Source: Hortaea werneckii
Taxonomy: Eukaryota > Ascomycota > Dothideomycetes > Mycosphaerellales > Teratosphaeriaceae
Direction: 5' to 3'
Assembly (NCBI GenBank): GCA_037044905.1
Contig: JBAOKB010000048.1
Span: forward strand, 682,001 to 746,000
DNA: 64,000 bases
The position numbers and the translations under genes were made by a program. Shown in pieces: positions 11,000-21,092 of the stretch; the stretch's first letter is position 1, and every line of letters starts with the position of its first letter. The notes beneath the pieces were generated by a model. It did not search any database and was not told where the DNA came from. It was given only the letters and a program-made list of their open reading frames with translations.

Positions 11000-12995
11000 T
11001 CAGTCGCCTCCAACCGCTTCGACAACCGCCTGGACCGGATGCGGGAATCTGGTCTTATCATCTGCCACTTTGCGCTTGAACAGACCGATTTCCTGCAGTA
11101 GCTGATCGACATCCTGCTGCCACGCCTCGTGCTCAAAATGACCTCCGCCACTGTCATCGTCGGGCACAGAGTAGACATCATCGACGCCACTGTCGCTACC
11201 TTCGTACATCTCTGAGCTCTCTTCATCCTCGTCGCCTGCCAGCTCTGGGGGAAGCTTGATCGGATTCTTCAGTTCACCGACTGCGAGGGCTAGGTGACGG
11301 CGTAAGGCTTCAATCTCCATTTGGAGAGCCGAGTTCTGTGGGCGCAACTCCTCGACTTCCATCGTCAGAGCCCGGATCTTGACATCCGAGACCGCCCGTG
11401 ATTCCTCCATCGCGCGTTGCATCTTTGTGACTTGTCGCTGGTAGTCTTCCAACTCGTCACGGGCACGATCTGCTTCGTCGCGCTTGCGAACGGCGGCATT
11501 GTTGACCGAGTGCTGTAGTGATTTGATGGTCTCCTGCATCTCCATGATTTTGGCGTCGCGCTCGGCGGCGGACACCGCGTCTTGGTTGACGTGGGCCTTG
11601 GTGCGGATCTTCTTCGCCTGGTCGGCGTAGCGAAGGGTACTAAGCGTCTCGTCATAGTCCGTCGGTGAAATGCAGGCTACCATAGCCGTTTTGCTGTTGC
11701 CGCCGAGGGAGTCTTTGAGTAACCAGGTCAGTACGGAGTCGCGGTAGGGACTACATCAGCCCTGCGCTTGGCCTGGTTTTGGAGGCCAGTCATACGAGGC
11801 GCACGCTGGCGCTTTGGGTCCGCAAGGGCTGCAATGACACGACCGAGCGTGGTGAGCGACTGGTTGATATTTCCACCCTCTCGCAGGCGCTGGCCAGTAG
11901 CTTCGGTGCGGTTAGCACGTTCAGACCCTGCCAGATCCACCAGTCGCATGCGTGCCAGCCTCTCGATAGTGCTGTCGGTGGCAATATCGTGTTGAATTTG
12001 CTTGAGTGTCAAGGTGAATACGGCGTGAGATCGGGACGATGTGTCGTTCATCTTTGTGCTTGCTGTCGTTCGGTTCATGTCTCCCGTCTTCATTATGCGC
12101 TCGATATCCTCGTAGCATTTGACAGGCTCGTCGGTCAGGTTCTGTACGTATACGCCATCGCTCTTGCTTTCGCGAATCTTGAGGTAGGTCGGCGGGTTCG
12201 TCTTCGGAGTGAGCAAGTCTTTGACGTGCTCGTTATAGATCTCGAAATACGAAACGTGAACGTTGTATGTTATACTGCTGTTCTGCTCCGCCTCGATGCG
12301 TTCGAAAAGGCCTCTGCAAGTGCGTGGTATGAGACCGGGCTGGTCGAGGGTGCCCATCATCGTGTATGACTTGCCGGATCCGGTCTGGCCGTAAGCAAAG
12401 ATGCAAGTGTGGTATCCGTCGAAGTTGTGATCCAGGAACTCTTCACCAAACAGTGCGTACACGTCGCTCTGGTTTGCATAGTGGCCGTCCTTCTCGTTGT
12501 GCGACCAGAATGACTTGTCAAACGTAAACTTCTTTTCGTCATGCTGCTTCCGGCTGTTTTTGATCTCTTCAGGTGTCTGGTGAGGCGGATGCAGCGTCGT
12601 TTCGTTGTTACGCGGATTCATTGAAATGAGGCATGGCTGCTGCTTCTCGATTTCTATATGCAGTCAGCATAGTGTTGATGGATTATTCCAACTGCGTTGC
12701 CCTGCAATCACACACCTCTTCTGATCAGCTTCCTCACTCTGACGACGACCTTGACGTTGCCGGCGTCGGCGTCCGGCGGCGTGTATGGTCGGTCCATCGT
12801 CTCAATGGGTTCCCGACTACGTAGCGACGGTGCACTAGCAGTGCTATGGTATGTTTGGATATCGGACTGGGTGCGGTGATGGGCCATATCAGTCGCACCG
12901 AGGCTGGCGACAAGATGGGGCGAAGTAATGTCCTCGAATGCCTCACACAACTGTTCGAGTGAGGCTTGCGAGCGAAGACGCAAGTGAGCAAACAT
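11000..12995 (-). CDS. Kinesin-3 type motor protein, short form (one frameshift)
   Basis: Microtubule plus-end motor of the Unc104/KIF1 group, which moves membrane cargo. Exons are 12716-12995 and 11000-12653; the 62 bp intron (GTGTGT..ATAG) joins [12 protein letters not shown] to [16 protein letters not shown]. The motor domain shows the P-loop [18 protein letters not shown] (switch I) and DLAGSE (switch II). The neck region [13 protein letters not shown] is followed by a coiled coil. After only about 200 further residues (acidic, then one helix) the protein ends near 644 aa. No FHA, PH or long stalk is seen, so it is far shorter than typical Unc104. There is a one-base deletion at about 11747-11749 (a GGG run on the plus strand), within the conserved [14 protein letters not shown] segment. 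Adding one base makes the whole length divisible by three. The start at 12995 is the first in-frame ATG after a stop; a later Met near 12780 is possible. Confidence 0.88.
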
Positions 12996-13380
12996 CAACT
13001 CGTCCGGCCGCACCTACGATCGGGAATCATGGCAATCAAGCGACAGCGACGGTGCCTGCTACTGCTCTGTGCAGCATCACTGCCGGGATGGAAGTGATCC
13101 GCTTGGTCGCTTTGTGGGACGCGGCGTTTGCGTTGGTCAATAGCAACCGTTGCTATGCACGTTGAAGCTTCACCGCACCCTCGCGCGACATCTATTCCGT
13201 AACGTATGCCTTACAGGACACGCCTTCACAACATTGGACGACTTGCCGAACCTCAACCATGGCAGGAAGAGTCTATTGAATTAAGAATATTCACGTTGTT
13301 AGGAATACATGTTGCTATATGCTACAAAGCCTCCAGGGAGGTGCCTCCTGCCTCCAGCGCCAAGTCCAGAGCAACCTGAT
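12996..13380. other. Intergenic region
   Basis: About 385 bp between the kinesin start and the stop of the MFS gene on the same strand. It should hold the kinesin promoter; nothing specific is recognised. Confidence 0.5.
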
Positions 13381-14859
13381 CTAGAGGTCTACCCAAAACT
13401 TCTCGCGGACCTGCTGTCCGTAAAGAAAGAAGAATATGGGTGCTGGTGCAATTGCCACTGCGAGGAAGCCGAAGAGGCTAATGCCCCATCCATATCCTAG
13501 CTTCTCGAAAAGCGCAGGCGCGAAGAGTGGTACGACTCCTCCGACCAAGCTTCTGAAGACTGCGCCTGCTGCTATCGCGGAGGCAGCATACTTTTCAAAG
13601 CTGTCGATGTAATAGTTCTGCGTGCAATTCAAAATCATGACCTGTCCAATGCCATAGAAGAATGTCGAGGCAATCGACGCGAGCCATGGCGTACGATATT
13701 GCACGGTCCAGGCGAACCAGAAGAGGCTGACGGGAATGAAGACTGCGCCGATGTTTGCTAATGGCAATCGATATTCGGGCCTTGCCTTACCGTCGTTACG
13801 AGCCGTCAGCTTGTTGTAGACGGTATCGATTCTTGGCACTAGGAACCAAACTGCTGAGAGGAAGCCCAAGCCTGGACCAAGGTAGAGCAAACCGACTTGT
13901 TCGGTGTTGAATCCATATTCATCTCCGTAAATAGACTGCATGTTAGTGTATATGCTGTAAGTCGTTGCAAAGAGCAAGGCCTGATAGGAACTCATAGTGA
14001 GCACGATTGGCTGCACCATAATCTTGAGCGGCCGACGAAGCGAGTGTGACAGCTTTTGCGACAATGGCCTTGGATCTTCGCCATCGTAACTATACTTGTT
14101 CGTCACACCTTCCTCGGCTTCCTTCTCTTTCTTCCGCCATGATAGCAACACAGGCGCATAGCTTTCCTTCAAAAATAGAAAACCTGCCAGCGTGTTGAGG
14201 CAGCAGACGATTGTCAACACCCAGAAGATCCATCTCCATCCTATGCGCTGTACAATGATACCTCCAAAAAGTGGTCCAAGGGTAGGTCCGAGCAAGGGTC
14301 CAAGTAGGTACCATCCAAAAACGCTGGCTCGTTCTTTTCGGCACAAACATGTCAGAGATGGTACCTCCGCCATTGGCAATGCCGACGCTTCCAAAAAAGC
14401 CAGCTAGCGTCCTCATTGCGATGAGGGTATCGATGTCCGGGCTAACGCTGATGGTATCTGCAACAGAGCAAATATCGTGAAGCATACCATGTACAGCCTT
14501 CTTCTCCCAAACGTCTCACTCAGTGGCGCCAGGAACAGAGGCCCCATCCCCAGCATTATCACGAAGCCCGTAGTACAGCCTATGACTGTCTCTGAGGTTG
14601 TGTCCAAGTCTTCAGCTATCCGCTCAATGCCGGGCGTGAACATGGAAGAGGCGAGCGGAGACAGAATCGACATGGCAGCGATGACGGCAACGTTGGCCAT
14701 CTTCTTTCGTTTCGGCCATTCTCGCGGGTTTTCACCGTCGCCGTCTTCAAAAGAGAGGAGGTCTCGGCTATCGCCGCCTTCGCCACTGTCGGTCGCTTGA
14801 TTGCGAAGCAAAGGCTCGCGTTCGTCGTTATGGCGCCTGCGATCGTTCTCTGGAGGCAT
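13381..14859 (-). CDS. MFS transporter, DHA1 drug:H+ antiporter type (two frameshifts)
   Basis: Twelve-TM plasma-membrane exporter of the DHA1 (polyamine/multidrug) group. After a hydrophilic N-terminus of about 55 residues (the ENPREWPKRKK motif is typical of fungal DHA1), TM1 begins. The loop motif LSETFGRRRLYM (motif A) follows. Later come GGGTISDMF, the proline/glycine-rich LGPLLGPTLGPLFGG (motif C, antiporters) and the C-terminal six TMs. Two opposite single-base indels interrupt the frame: a missing base at about 14438-14441 (GGG run) and an extra base at 14335-14338 (TTTT run). Between them lies DTLIAMRTLAGFFGSVG, clearly MFS. The two cancel, giving about 492 aa, normal for the family. 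Substrate cannot be inferred. Confidence 0.9.
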
Positions 14860-15279
14860 GTTTGGGGATGATGGCGATGGACGGCAGGTCCAGCAGGTCT
14901 ACACCAGAGAGATGAAGGAAGATGGAACTTGGAAAAGACAACCTACCAATCCTGCCTACCCAGCCGGCGCTCCATCAGACGGAAGGACGGGGTTTGAGAC
15001 CGCGTTTCCTTCGCGCTCCCGCCGTCAACATGATGATGACATCTGAAGATGGCGCTAGGAAGCTTGATCGATCGCCGGATCAACGTTTCGCCGCTGCTGG
15101 TTGCTGCTGTTCGGCTTCTCATATCGCAGATTTCTTTTCGCTGCGGAGTCTATGTATAGGAGATTACAGCAGAAAGGATTTGAATGGCAGAATGACGAAT
15201 GCGAGGATTCTGGATTCTTAGACGTGCACCACTCTGGTTTCAACGACAGGGTTTCACTCAATCGCGCTCTCTGAGGACC
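14860..15279. promoter_or_regulatory. Divergent promoter region MFS transporter / TRM3
   Basis: About 420 bp between divergent start codons. An upstream in-frame ATG for TRM3 lies at 15199. No specific element is recognised. Confidence 0.45.
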
Positions 15280-18200
15280 ATGGCACCAGCGTCGACTTCT
15301 ACCCATACAGAGATCGCGAGGACGCTACTAAAACATGTGCCGGACCAAGAGCGCCCTGGATTAATCCGTGATGCAGTCCAATCACTAGGCCAAGGGAATC
15401 CCGCTGATGTTAGTTTCACGGCCGCGCTGCTACTGGAGCATCCGGACCATGGCTTGCAACAGGAGCTTGTCCAGCGCCTGACGGACATGATCGAGGCTGG
15501 ATCCGCTGATCTTGTCCTTCCTGTAGTCGCCCGAGATGCTGACCTTGGCGAGGCTTTGCTCGGTAATGTTATAAGTAGCCTAGAGCGCCGAGTGCTGCAA
15601 ATGAAGGACACCTGGAAGGGCAACTTGGTGGTCAATGTGGACGCAGACTTGAATACAAACCATAAAAGCCCGTTCATCAATGCCAAGGAGCAGCCGCAAG
15701 TGGACTTCGATGCTCTCAAGAACACGTTCTCATTCCTTCGGCAATTGCTTGCATCTGGGTACAGCAATGGCCCATTGCAACAAGTTTTCGATGCCAGTGT
15801 GACATGTATGGGTGCCTCGGACGAAGGGACTTGCATGGCCGCACGCGGTACATTCTCAGTTTTGTTGTCTCGAATGGGAGAGTTGCAAACCGATCAGCTT
15901 GATCTCCTCTGAGATTCACAAAACAGCTGATATGTAGCACGAGTCCCTTCCATCACGGACTCGGATACAGTCTGTGGCTCTTGTGGTCTACCAAGCTTCT
16001 CGTACCCGGCCATGTACTCGCGGATGCTGAATATTGGCAGATGCTGCAGACTGGTCTGCGGAAAGGTGACGGTGAGCGTCGGAAGCAATGTCTAGGCATA
16101 TTCAGACGCTCCGTAGCATTGGCTGTCAAGGACCCATCTACAAGGCCTTTGGTGTGTTCAGCAGAGCAACTTTCACTTGGTAAGTTCGTCTGAGGACTGT
16201 CCTCGCGATCAGGTCTAGGCTTACATTCAGCCAGGCTAAGATCTACCCGACCAAGAGCGGTGATATCCACCTATATCTCGAACTTCGCGCTGACATTAAT
16301 ATAGATACCAACATCGTTCTTGCACAGTACGAGCGTTTCTGTGTGATCTTCGAAACCGTCTTGTTAGGTCGCTACCTCAATCAAATCCTAGCGTGCAAGG
16401 TTGACCTAGATGAACTGTCATCATCGTCTTCAGCGGTGAAGACCGAGTGGCTTTACACTCTATTCGCATCTGCGTTGACTCCGCAAGTTCAAGAGTCCAT
16501 TCGAAAATTCCTCGGCAACTGGATGATTGATTCCCATTTTCAACCGGAGACGACGGAAGAATTTGCAGACTTCTTTCGAGATGTTGTCTTGCCGTGGGGA
16601 GCGCAAGGCTCGCTCTTCACCTCGAGCATCAAGCGTCGAGATGACGAGAAGCTCGTTTGCAGTCATGGCGAACGCCTAGTTGGCTACATCAGCCGCGTGC
16701 TGCAGCGCGCTGGACCGCACGCTTCTGGACTTGTTGATGCTCTGCTTAACATTCTGGCTGGACGGCGCAGCGGCAGCTTCCCGTACGCCAGTGTTTATGT
16801 GCTTGAAGGCTTGGCACAGGCTTTCGCGGCATCCAAGGAGCTGGTGCTCATGCCCCATCAGCTCGAACAGGTGGCAAGTCTATCGGCAGCTCTCGCATTG
16901 CCTGAGGTAGCTCGAGACTTCATCCACATCAGAAGCATCAAACTGTGCGCTGATTCTGCCGCTTGTTCGAAAGATCCTCCTGGTGCTTCTTCGACTGTCG
17001 AAGCTATTCAGCGATGGAAGAGACTTCAGGCAGAGCTGGAAACCCCCGGGGACCACGCATCCCTCGGTCAACTTGATCCCGTTGCTGCTTGGCAATCAGA
17101 ATACTCGGTCAGAGACGGCAAGGAAATGGAGACCTTAGAAAAGTGTCAAGCTCTTGCAACTCAACTGTGCAATGCCGCACAGCATTCGCCTGCTGATGTC
17201 GAAGCTTTGGTTGAGGATATATGGAGTGATGTTGAATACCTCGAGTATCCAAAGAAACTTCTCATCAAATTGCCGCCGTTGTTCCTGCATCCTAGGCTGG
17301 TGCAGGTGGCGCAAGACTCCTCTGGGCTTGCAGAACTGGTAGCAAGCACAACAGAGAAACTACGCGATCTTTCCCAAACCAGAGTATACCTAATGGCCCC
17401 GCTGATGTGTGCCCTGAGGCACATGGCTCTTGTCAGTCCGACGGCGATGGACTTACTGCCTATGCAAGACATCATTGCTCAATACGCCGAACGCGTGCCC
17501 GAACCGACAGTTGATCTGCAACTTGAAGTAGTATCTGCGGACTTAGTCAAAACGATTGATCCCTTGCTCAGGGACTTTGGCTATGAACACTACTTCGGTG
17601 CTCCAATGTCTGTAGGCATTGCTGCTTTGTTGGATCTTGTCAGCAGACTCGGAAGCATGGATGCTGTGCTCGTAAGGTCTATCTACGACAGACTCGTACA
17701 GCGTTGGGCGAAGCAAAAGACGCCACTTCCCACCGTCAGCGCATGGAAGACGACATTGCAGCTACAAGTCATGGTGCTATGCTGTGAACAGCTGGTCCAG
17801 CGATTGACTGATCAAGAGCTGCTGGCAATGCTTAAGGATCTGCACTATATCCTGTCGATCGAACCTCTGCCACGGTTTAGATACTTGCAGTCGTGGATGG
17901 TCGCCCGCATCTATTTGAAACGAAAAGACCTTCGCCAACGCATCATAAGCGAGCTCAGCTCCAAGGACCATCACTCGAATCCGAAGTACCTCGCGTCTCT
18001 TATGAAGATAGGCGTGATGATTGCGAAGCTGGAAGATTCCGACAAAGATTTCGCGATGGAGCTTGCTGCAAGATTCGTACCGCTCGCCGCTTCTTCCAAA
18101 GTCGTCATCCGACATGAAGGCCAATGGCAGGTGCCGATTCTGATGGATCTAGCACGCGCGAGAGGTTGGAACGAGGTCTTCGGCAGTACAGCGCTTGCGT

Positions 18201-19084
18201 CTCTTGACGAATACATTCGAAGTTTAGAGCGCTTCGATCAGCCACCGCTCGAGCGGCAGCTAGATCGCTTTGATCCGATCCGTGACAATACCATGACGAA
18301 TCTCGTAGAAGGAACATGGACCAAGCTTGACGTTTTTGACACTGTGCTCTGTCGAAAGGAAGACTTCCAGTCACTGGACAAAGCAGATCAGGATCTCGAT
18401 GCATCTAGAATCCAACACCAATCATGCATAGCGTTGGGGGAGGCCCCAGTACAACAGCTCCCGTTTGAACCGAAGGAACCTGATGCACCTGAGGAAGCAA
18501 AGCAAGAACTCGTACCCGGCACCGCATCTGATTCTCGGGCGCTTCAAACCAAAGGAACTGCCTACCTTGCAAGTGGTATTGACGACTCTGACTCGGCAGA
18601 GGTTCGTCGTAACGACCTCATCGTCGTCGCCTCCCTCGTCGACAATCCGTACAACCTCGGCGGGCTGTCAAGGGTTTCGGAGATCTTTGCCGCTTCGGAG
18701 ATGCATCTCCAGAACCATCACGTGACTGGCAACAAGGACTTCACCAACGTCTCCGTCTCTTCCCACCTGCATTTCCCAATCATGCAGCTTTCGGCACCAA
18801 ATGTGCCCGAGTACCTGGCTTCAAAGAAGGATGAAGGGTGGCGGGTAGTGGGGATTGAACAGACCGACCGCAGCGTACTGCTCGGCTCGCCCGAATGCAA
18901 GTTGCCTGAGAAGGTGATCCTGGTCATAGGGAGCGAGAAGGAGGGCATACCTGCACTCGTGCTCAGCGAATGTGACATGCTGGTAGAGATTCCTCAGCAA
19001 GGCATCACGAGAAGTCTGAATGTGCAGACAGCGGCGGCGATTGTGCTGTATGAGTACACGAGACAGCACAGACGACAGAACTGA
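15280..19084 (+). CDS. TRM3: tRNA (guanosine-18 2'-O)-methyltransferase TRM3 (frameshifted)
   Basis: SpoU/TrmH (SPOUT) methyltransferase that makes Gm18 in the D-loop of tRNAs; related to human TARBP1. The C-terminal about 160 residues hold the SPOUT knot motifs: motif 1 NPYNLGGLSRVSEIF, motif 2 VILVIGSEKEGIP, and motif 3 EIPQQGITRSLNVQTAAAIVLYEY. The long N-terminal part is a helical-repeat (ARM-like) region, giving about 1250 aa in all. Exon 1 (15280-16179) and exon 2 (16231-19084) flank a 51 bp intron with a GTAAGT donor. Within exon 1 the coding frame changes at least twice, between about 15900 and 16135. The segment YWQMLQTGLRKGDGERRKQC (near 16030-16090) is in a different phase from the sequence on either side. 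The start at 15280 (MAPAST) is preferred over 15199. It converges with the PH-domain gene, 102 bp away. Confidence 0.88.
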
Positions 19085-19186
19085 AGCTGGGTGCAGCCGG
19101 AAAGCTGTGTTTTCATTCGAAAAAAGGGGGGTATCTAAATTAGTTTTTAAGGAAACAAAAATAAAGAAGTTGGCCTCATAGCTCGT

Positions 19187-20515
19187 CTATTGTGGCGGTT
19201 GCACCGCGACTGGGACATTGCCAGCATTCGGCTCTTGAGTCTTTGCTGTTTCTTTCAATTTTCGTTTGCTCAAAAGACTCTTGAATGCGCCTAGCCACCT
19301 TGTTAACGATTCTTCGTCCAAGGCGCAGAACCGGTAATTTCGCTCCTGGCTGAGAAGCTGCATGCAGCTCGTCTTGCTTTTCGAGATGGGATCAATCTCC
19401 ACAACGTCAATGAGAGTATGAAGAGGGACTATAAGCAGCGCGGTGTACTCCTCTTCGTTCTTGTAGAGGGCAACGGCTTTTGGTCGCAATACCATCCAGA
19501 TCTTCTTCCACTGCCGCACACCGGATTTGGATTTCAGGAGGTAGATCCAGCCATGGTAGATAACGCGTTCATCATCGGTCGGACTCTGTACCGGTGTCGT
19601 TTTGGATGAGTCCTGTGTAGCGCCAATCCCGGACACTTGGCTAGGGTTTCTAGCCCCTATCGAAGGCCGGGCGGAGGATTGGCCGTAGATCGCATGTCCC
19701 TGGGGATGCTGATATGAGCTCGAAGGTCGACCCTCTGTACCAAGTGATAAAGTAGACATGTGTGCAGCCGGGAGACCAGAATCGGAGAAATCGGAGTAGG
19801 AACCGTAGTCGGCACCTGAGTATTCGATTTGCGATGGTCGGCGCGCAGTCGCGGCCGTGTTGCCACGGTCCCGCCCTTTAGGCACAGAAAAGGGACTCAT
19901 CATGGCCTCTGCATCTGAGGACGTATAGCCATTCCGGTCTTCAATCTGCTGCACCAGATGGGCATCGATGCTTCGGCCGAATGCCTGCCACGCATTATTC
20001 TTGCTGCCTCCAGGGCTAGCCAAGATCATCTCCTCCTCATCCACATCCATACGCGCTTGTTGTCGAATGAACTCCACCCACTCCTGGGCCTCTTGCTCGC
20101 TCTTGGTCTCGACGTGGTAATTGCGAGAGGGCGTGAACAGGCCAAAGACATGCTTGTCCTTCCTCCTCGGGTCTTTCTGTCGCGCGACCGCTGTGAGCTC
20201 TACCAGATTGATCTGGTGTCGCAGCTTCGTTTCCTCCTTGTCGCGGTAGATGGAAAGCAGATTTGGCCGCAAGACCATGAAGACGGGCTTCCACGACTTG
20301 GTCTTCCTCGTGCGCTTCAGCACCTCGCCGGATTTAATGATGCGGTCGAAATCGAAGCTGCCGTTCTGGTTGACGGAGGAGAAGGTGTCCAGGGTCAGCC
20401 GCGGGTTGCCTGAGCACCGGGAGGACTCGTTAGGGACCTGCGGGTTGGTCGGGGGAGGGAGGTTGTGGGCATTCGAGACTTTTCTCAAGTCCGCGCGATC
20501 GTCAACGTCGGCCAT
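19187..20515 (-). CDS. Tandem PH-domain protein
   Basis: 443 residues, one exon, intact. It has two pleckstrin homology domains. The first (about residues 45-155) starts with SGEVLKRTRKTKSWKPVFMVL and ends with a WVEFIRQQ helix. The second (about 310-420) starts with GWIYLLKSKSGVRQWKKIW and ends with the LTRWLGAFKSLL helix. A Ser/Gly/Tyr-rich linker of about 150 residues separates them. This architecture recalls yeast Opy1, a phosphoinositide-binding regulator, but orthology is not shown here. It is probably recruited to membranes through phosphoinositides. The open frame extends upstream of the chosen Met, but MADVDDRADLRK is the more natural start because the upstream part is hydrophobic and Cys-rich and lies in the divergent promoter shared with EFL1. 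Confidence 0.85.
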   Translation of the reverse strand: MADVDDRADLRKVSNAHNLPPPTNPQVPNESSRCSGNPRLTLDTFSSVNQNGSFDFDRIIKSGEVLKRTRKTKSWKPVFMVLRPNLLSIYRDKEETKLRHQINLVELTAVARQKDPRRKDKHVFGLFTPSRNYHVETKSEQEAQEWVEFIRQQARMDVDEEEMILASPGGSKNNAWQAFGRSIDAHLVQQIEDRNGYTSSDAEAMMSPFSVPKGRDRGNTAATARRPSQIEYSGADYGSYSDFSDSGLPAAHMSTLSLGTEGRPSSSYQHPQGHAIYGQSSARPSIGARNPSQVSGIGATQDSSKTTPVQSPTDDERVIYHGWIYLLKSKSGVRQWKKIWMVLRPKAVALYKNEEEYTALLIVPLHTLIDVVEIDPISKSKTSCMQLLSQERNYRFCALDEESLTRWLGAFKSLLSKRKLKETAKTQEPNAGNVPVAVQPPQ

Positions 20516-21092
20516 GGTCGTAAGCAAAGGGAGGATGCGACATTCAGGCTTGGGCGGGTAGTCGCAGGCATAGATGTAGACCACGGTGGCGGCGGCGCAT
20601 GTATAGCACACTGGGCAGTTTCAGTTCAGCTCAGGAGAGATCGGCAGCGGGTTAAGGGTTGCAGCTTCCTGCGGAGCCGTGGAAGGGTGGAAAGTGAAGG
20701 TGAAAGTGAAAGAGAGTGAAGAACAGAAACGAGCGACGAGGTTCAAAGATCCCTGAATGTATGAATGAGTGAATGATGAATGGCCTGGCCCGGAGAGGCT
20801 GGCAAGACGGGTCTGCTGGCTGTTGGAGCATGACCACGCTTCAGGCCTTCCCGTGCTTACATAGTACCTAGGGCGGAATAGGAAGAGATGGGCGAATCCG
20901 ACCAATGACGAAATGTTTCCAGGTGGGGCAACATGCAGCGCGTGAAAGATGACTTGCGTCTGGCGCCGCCACCACAATTCGGTTGATTGATGATGATGAT
21001 TTGACTCTTCCTCGGAAATCAACTTCACCCACCAGCACCCGTGTAAGGTAGTGGTATATCCTGGCACGTGCATTGTCTGGTGTTTGGCCATC
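20516..21092. promoter_or_regulatory. Divergent promoter region PH protein / EFL1
   Basis: About 580 bp between divergent start codons. There are several GAAAGTGAA-like purine tracts at about 20690-20730 on the plus strand; nothing else specific. Confidence 0.45.

Noticed and set aside
14335..14441. An intron in the DHA1 transporter explaining the frame change
   Set aside because: No GT..AG pair of usable length; both sides and the middle are conserved transporter sequence, so two opposite indels fit better.
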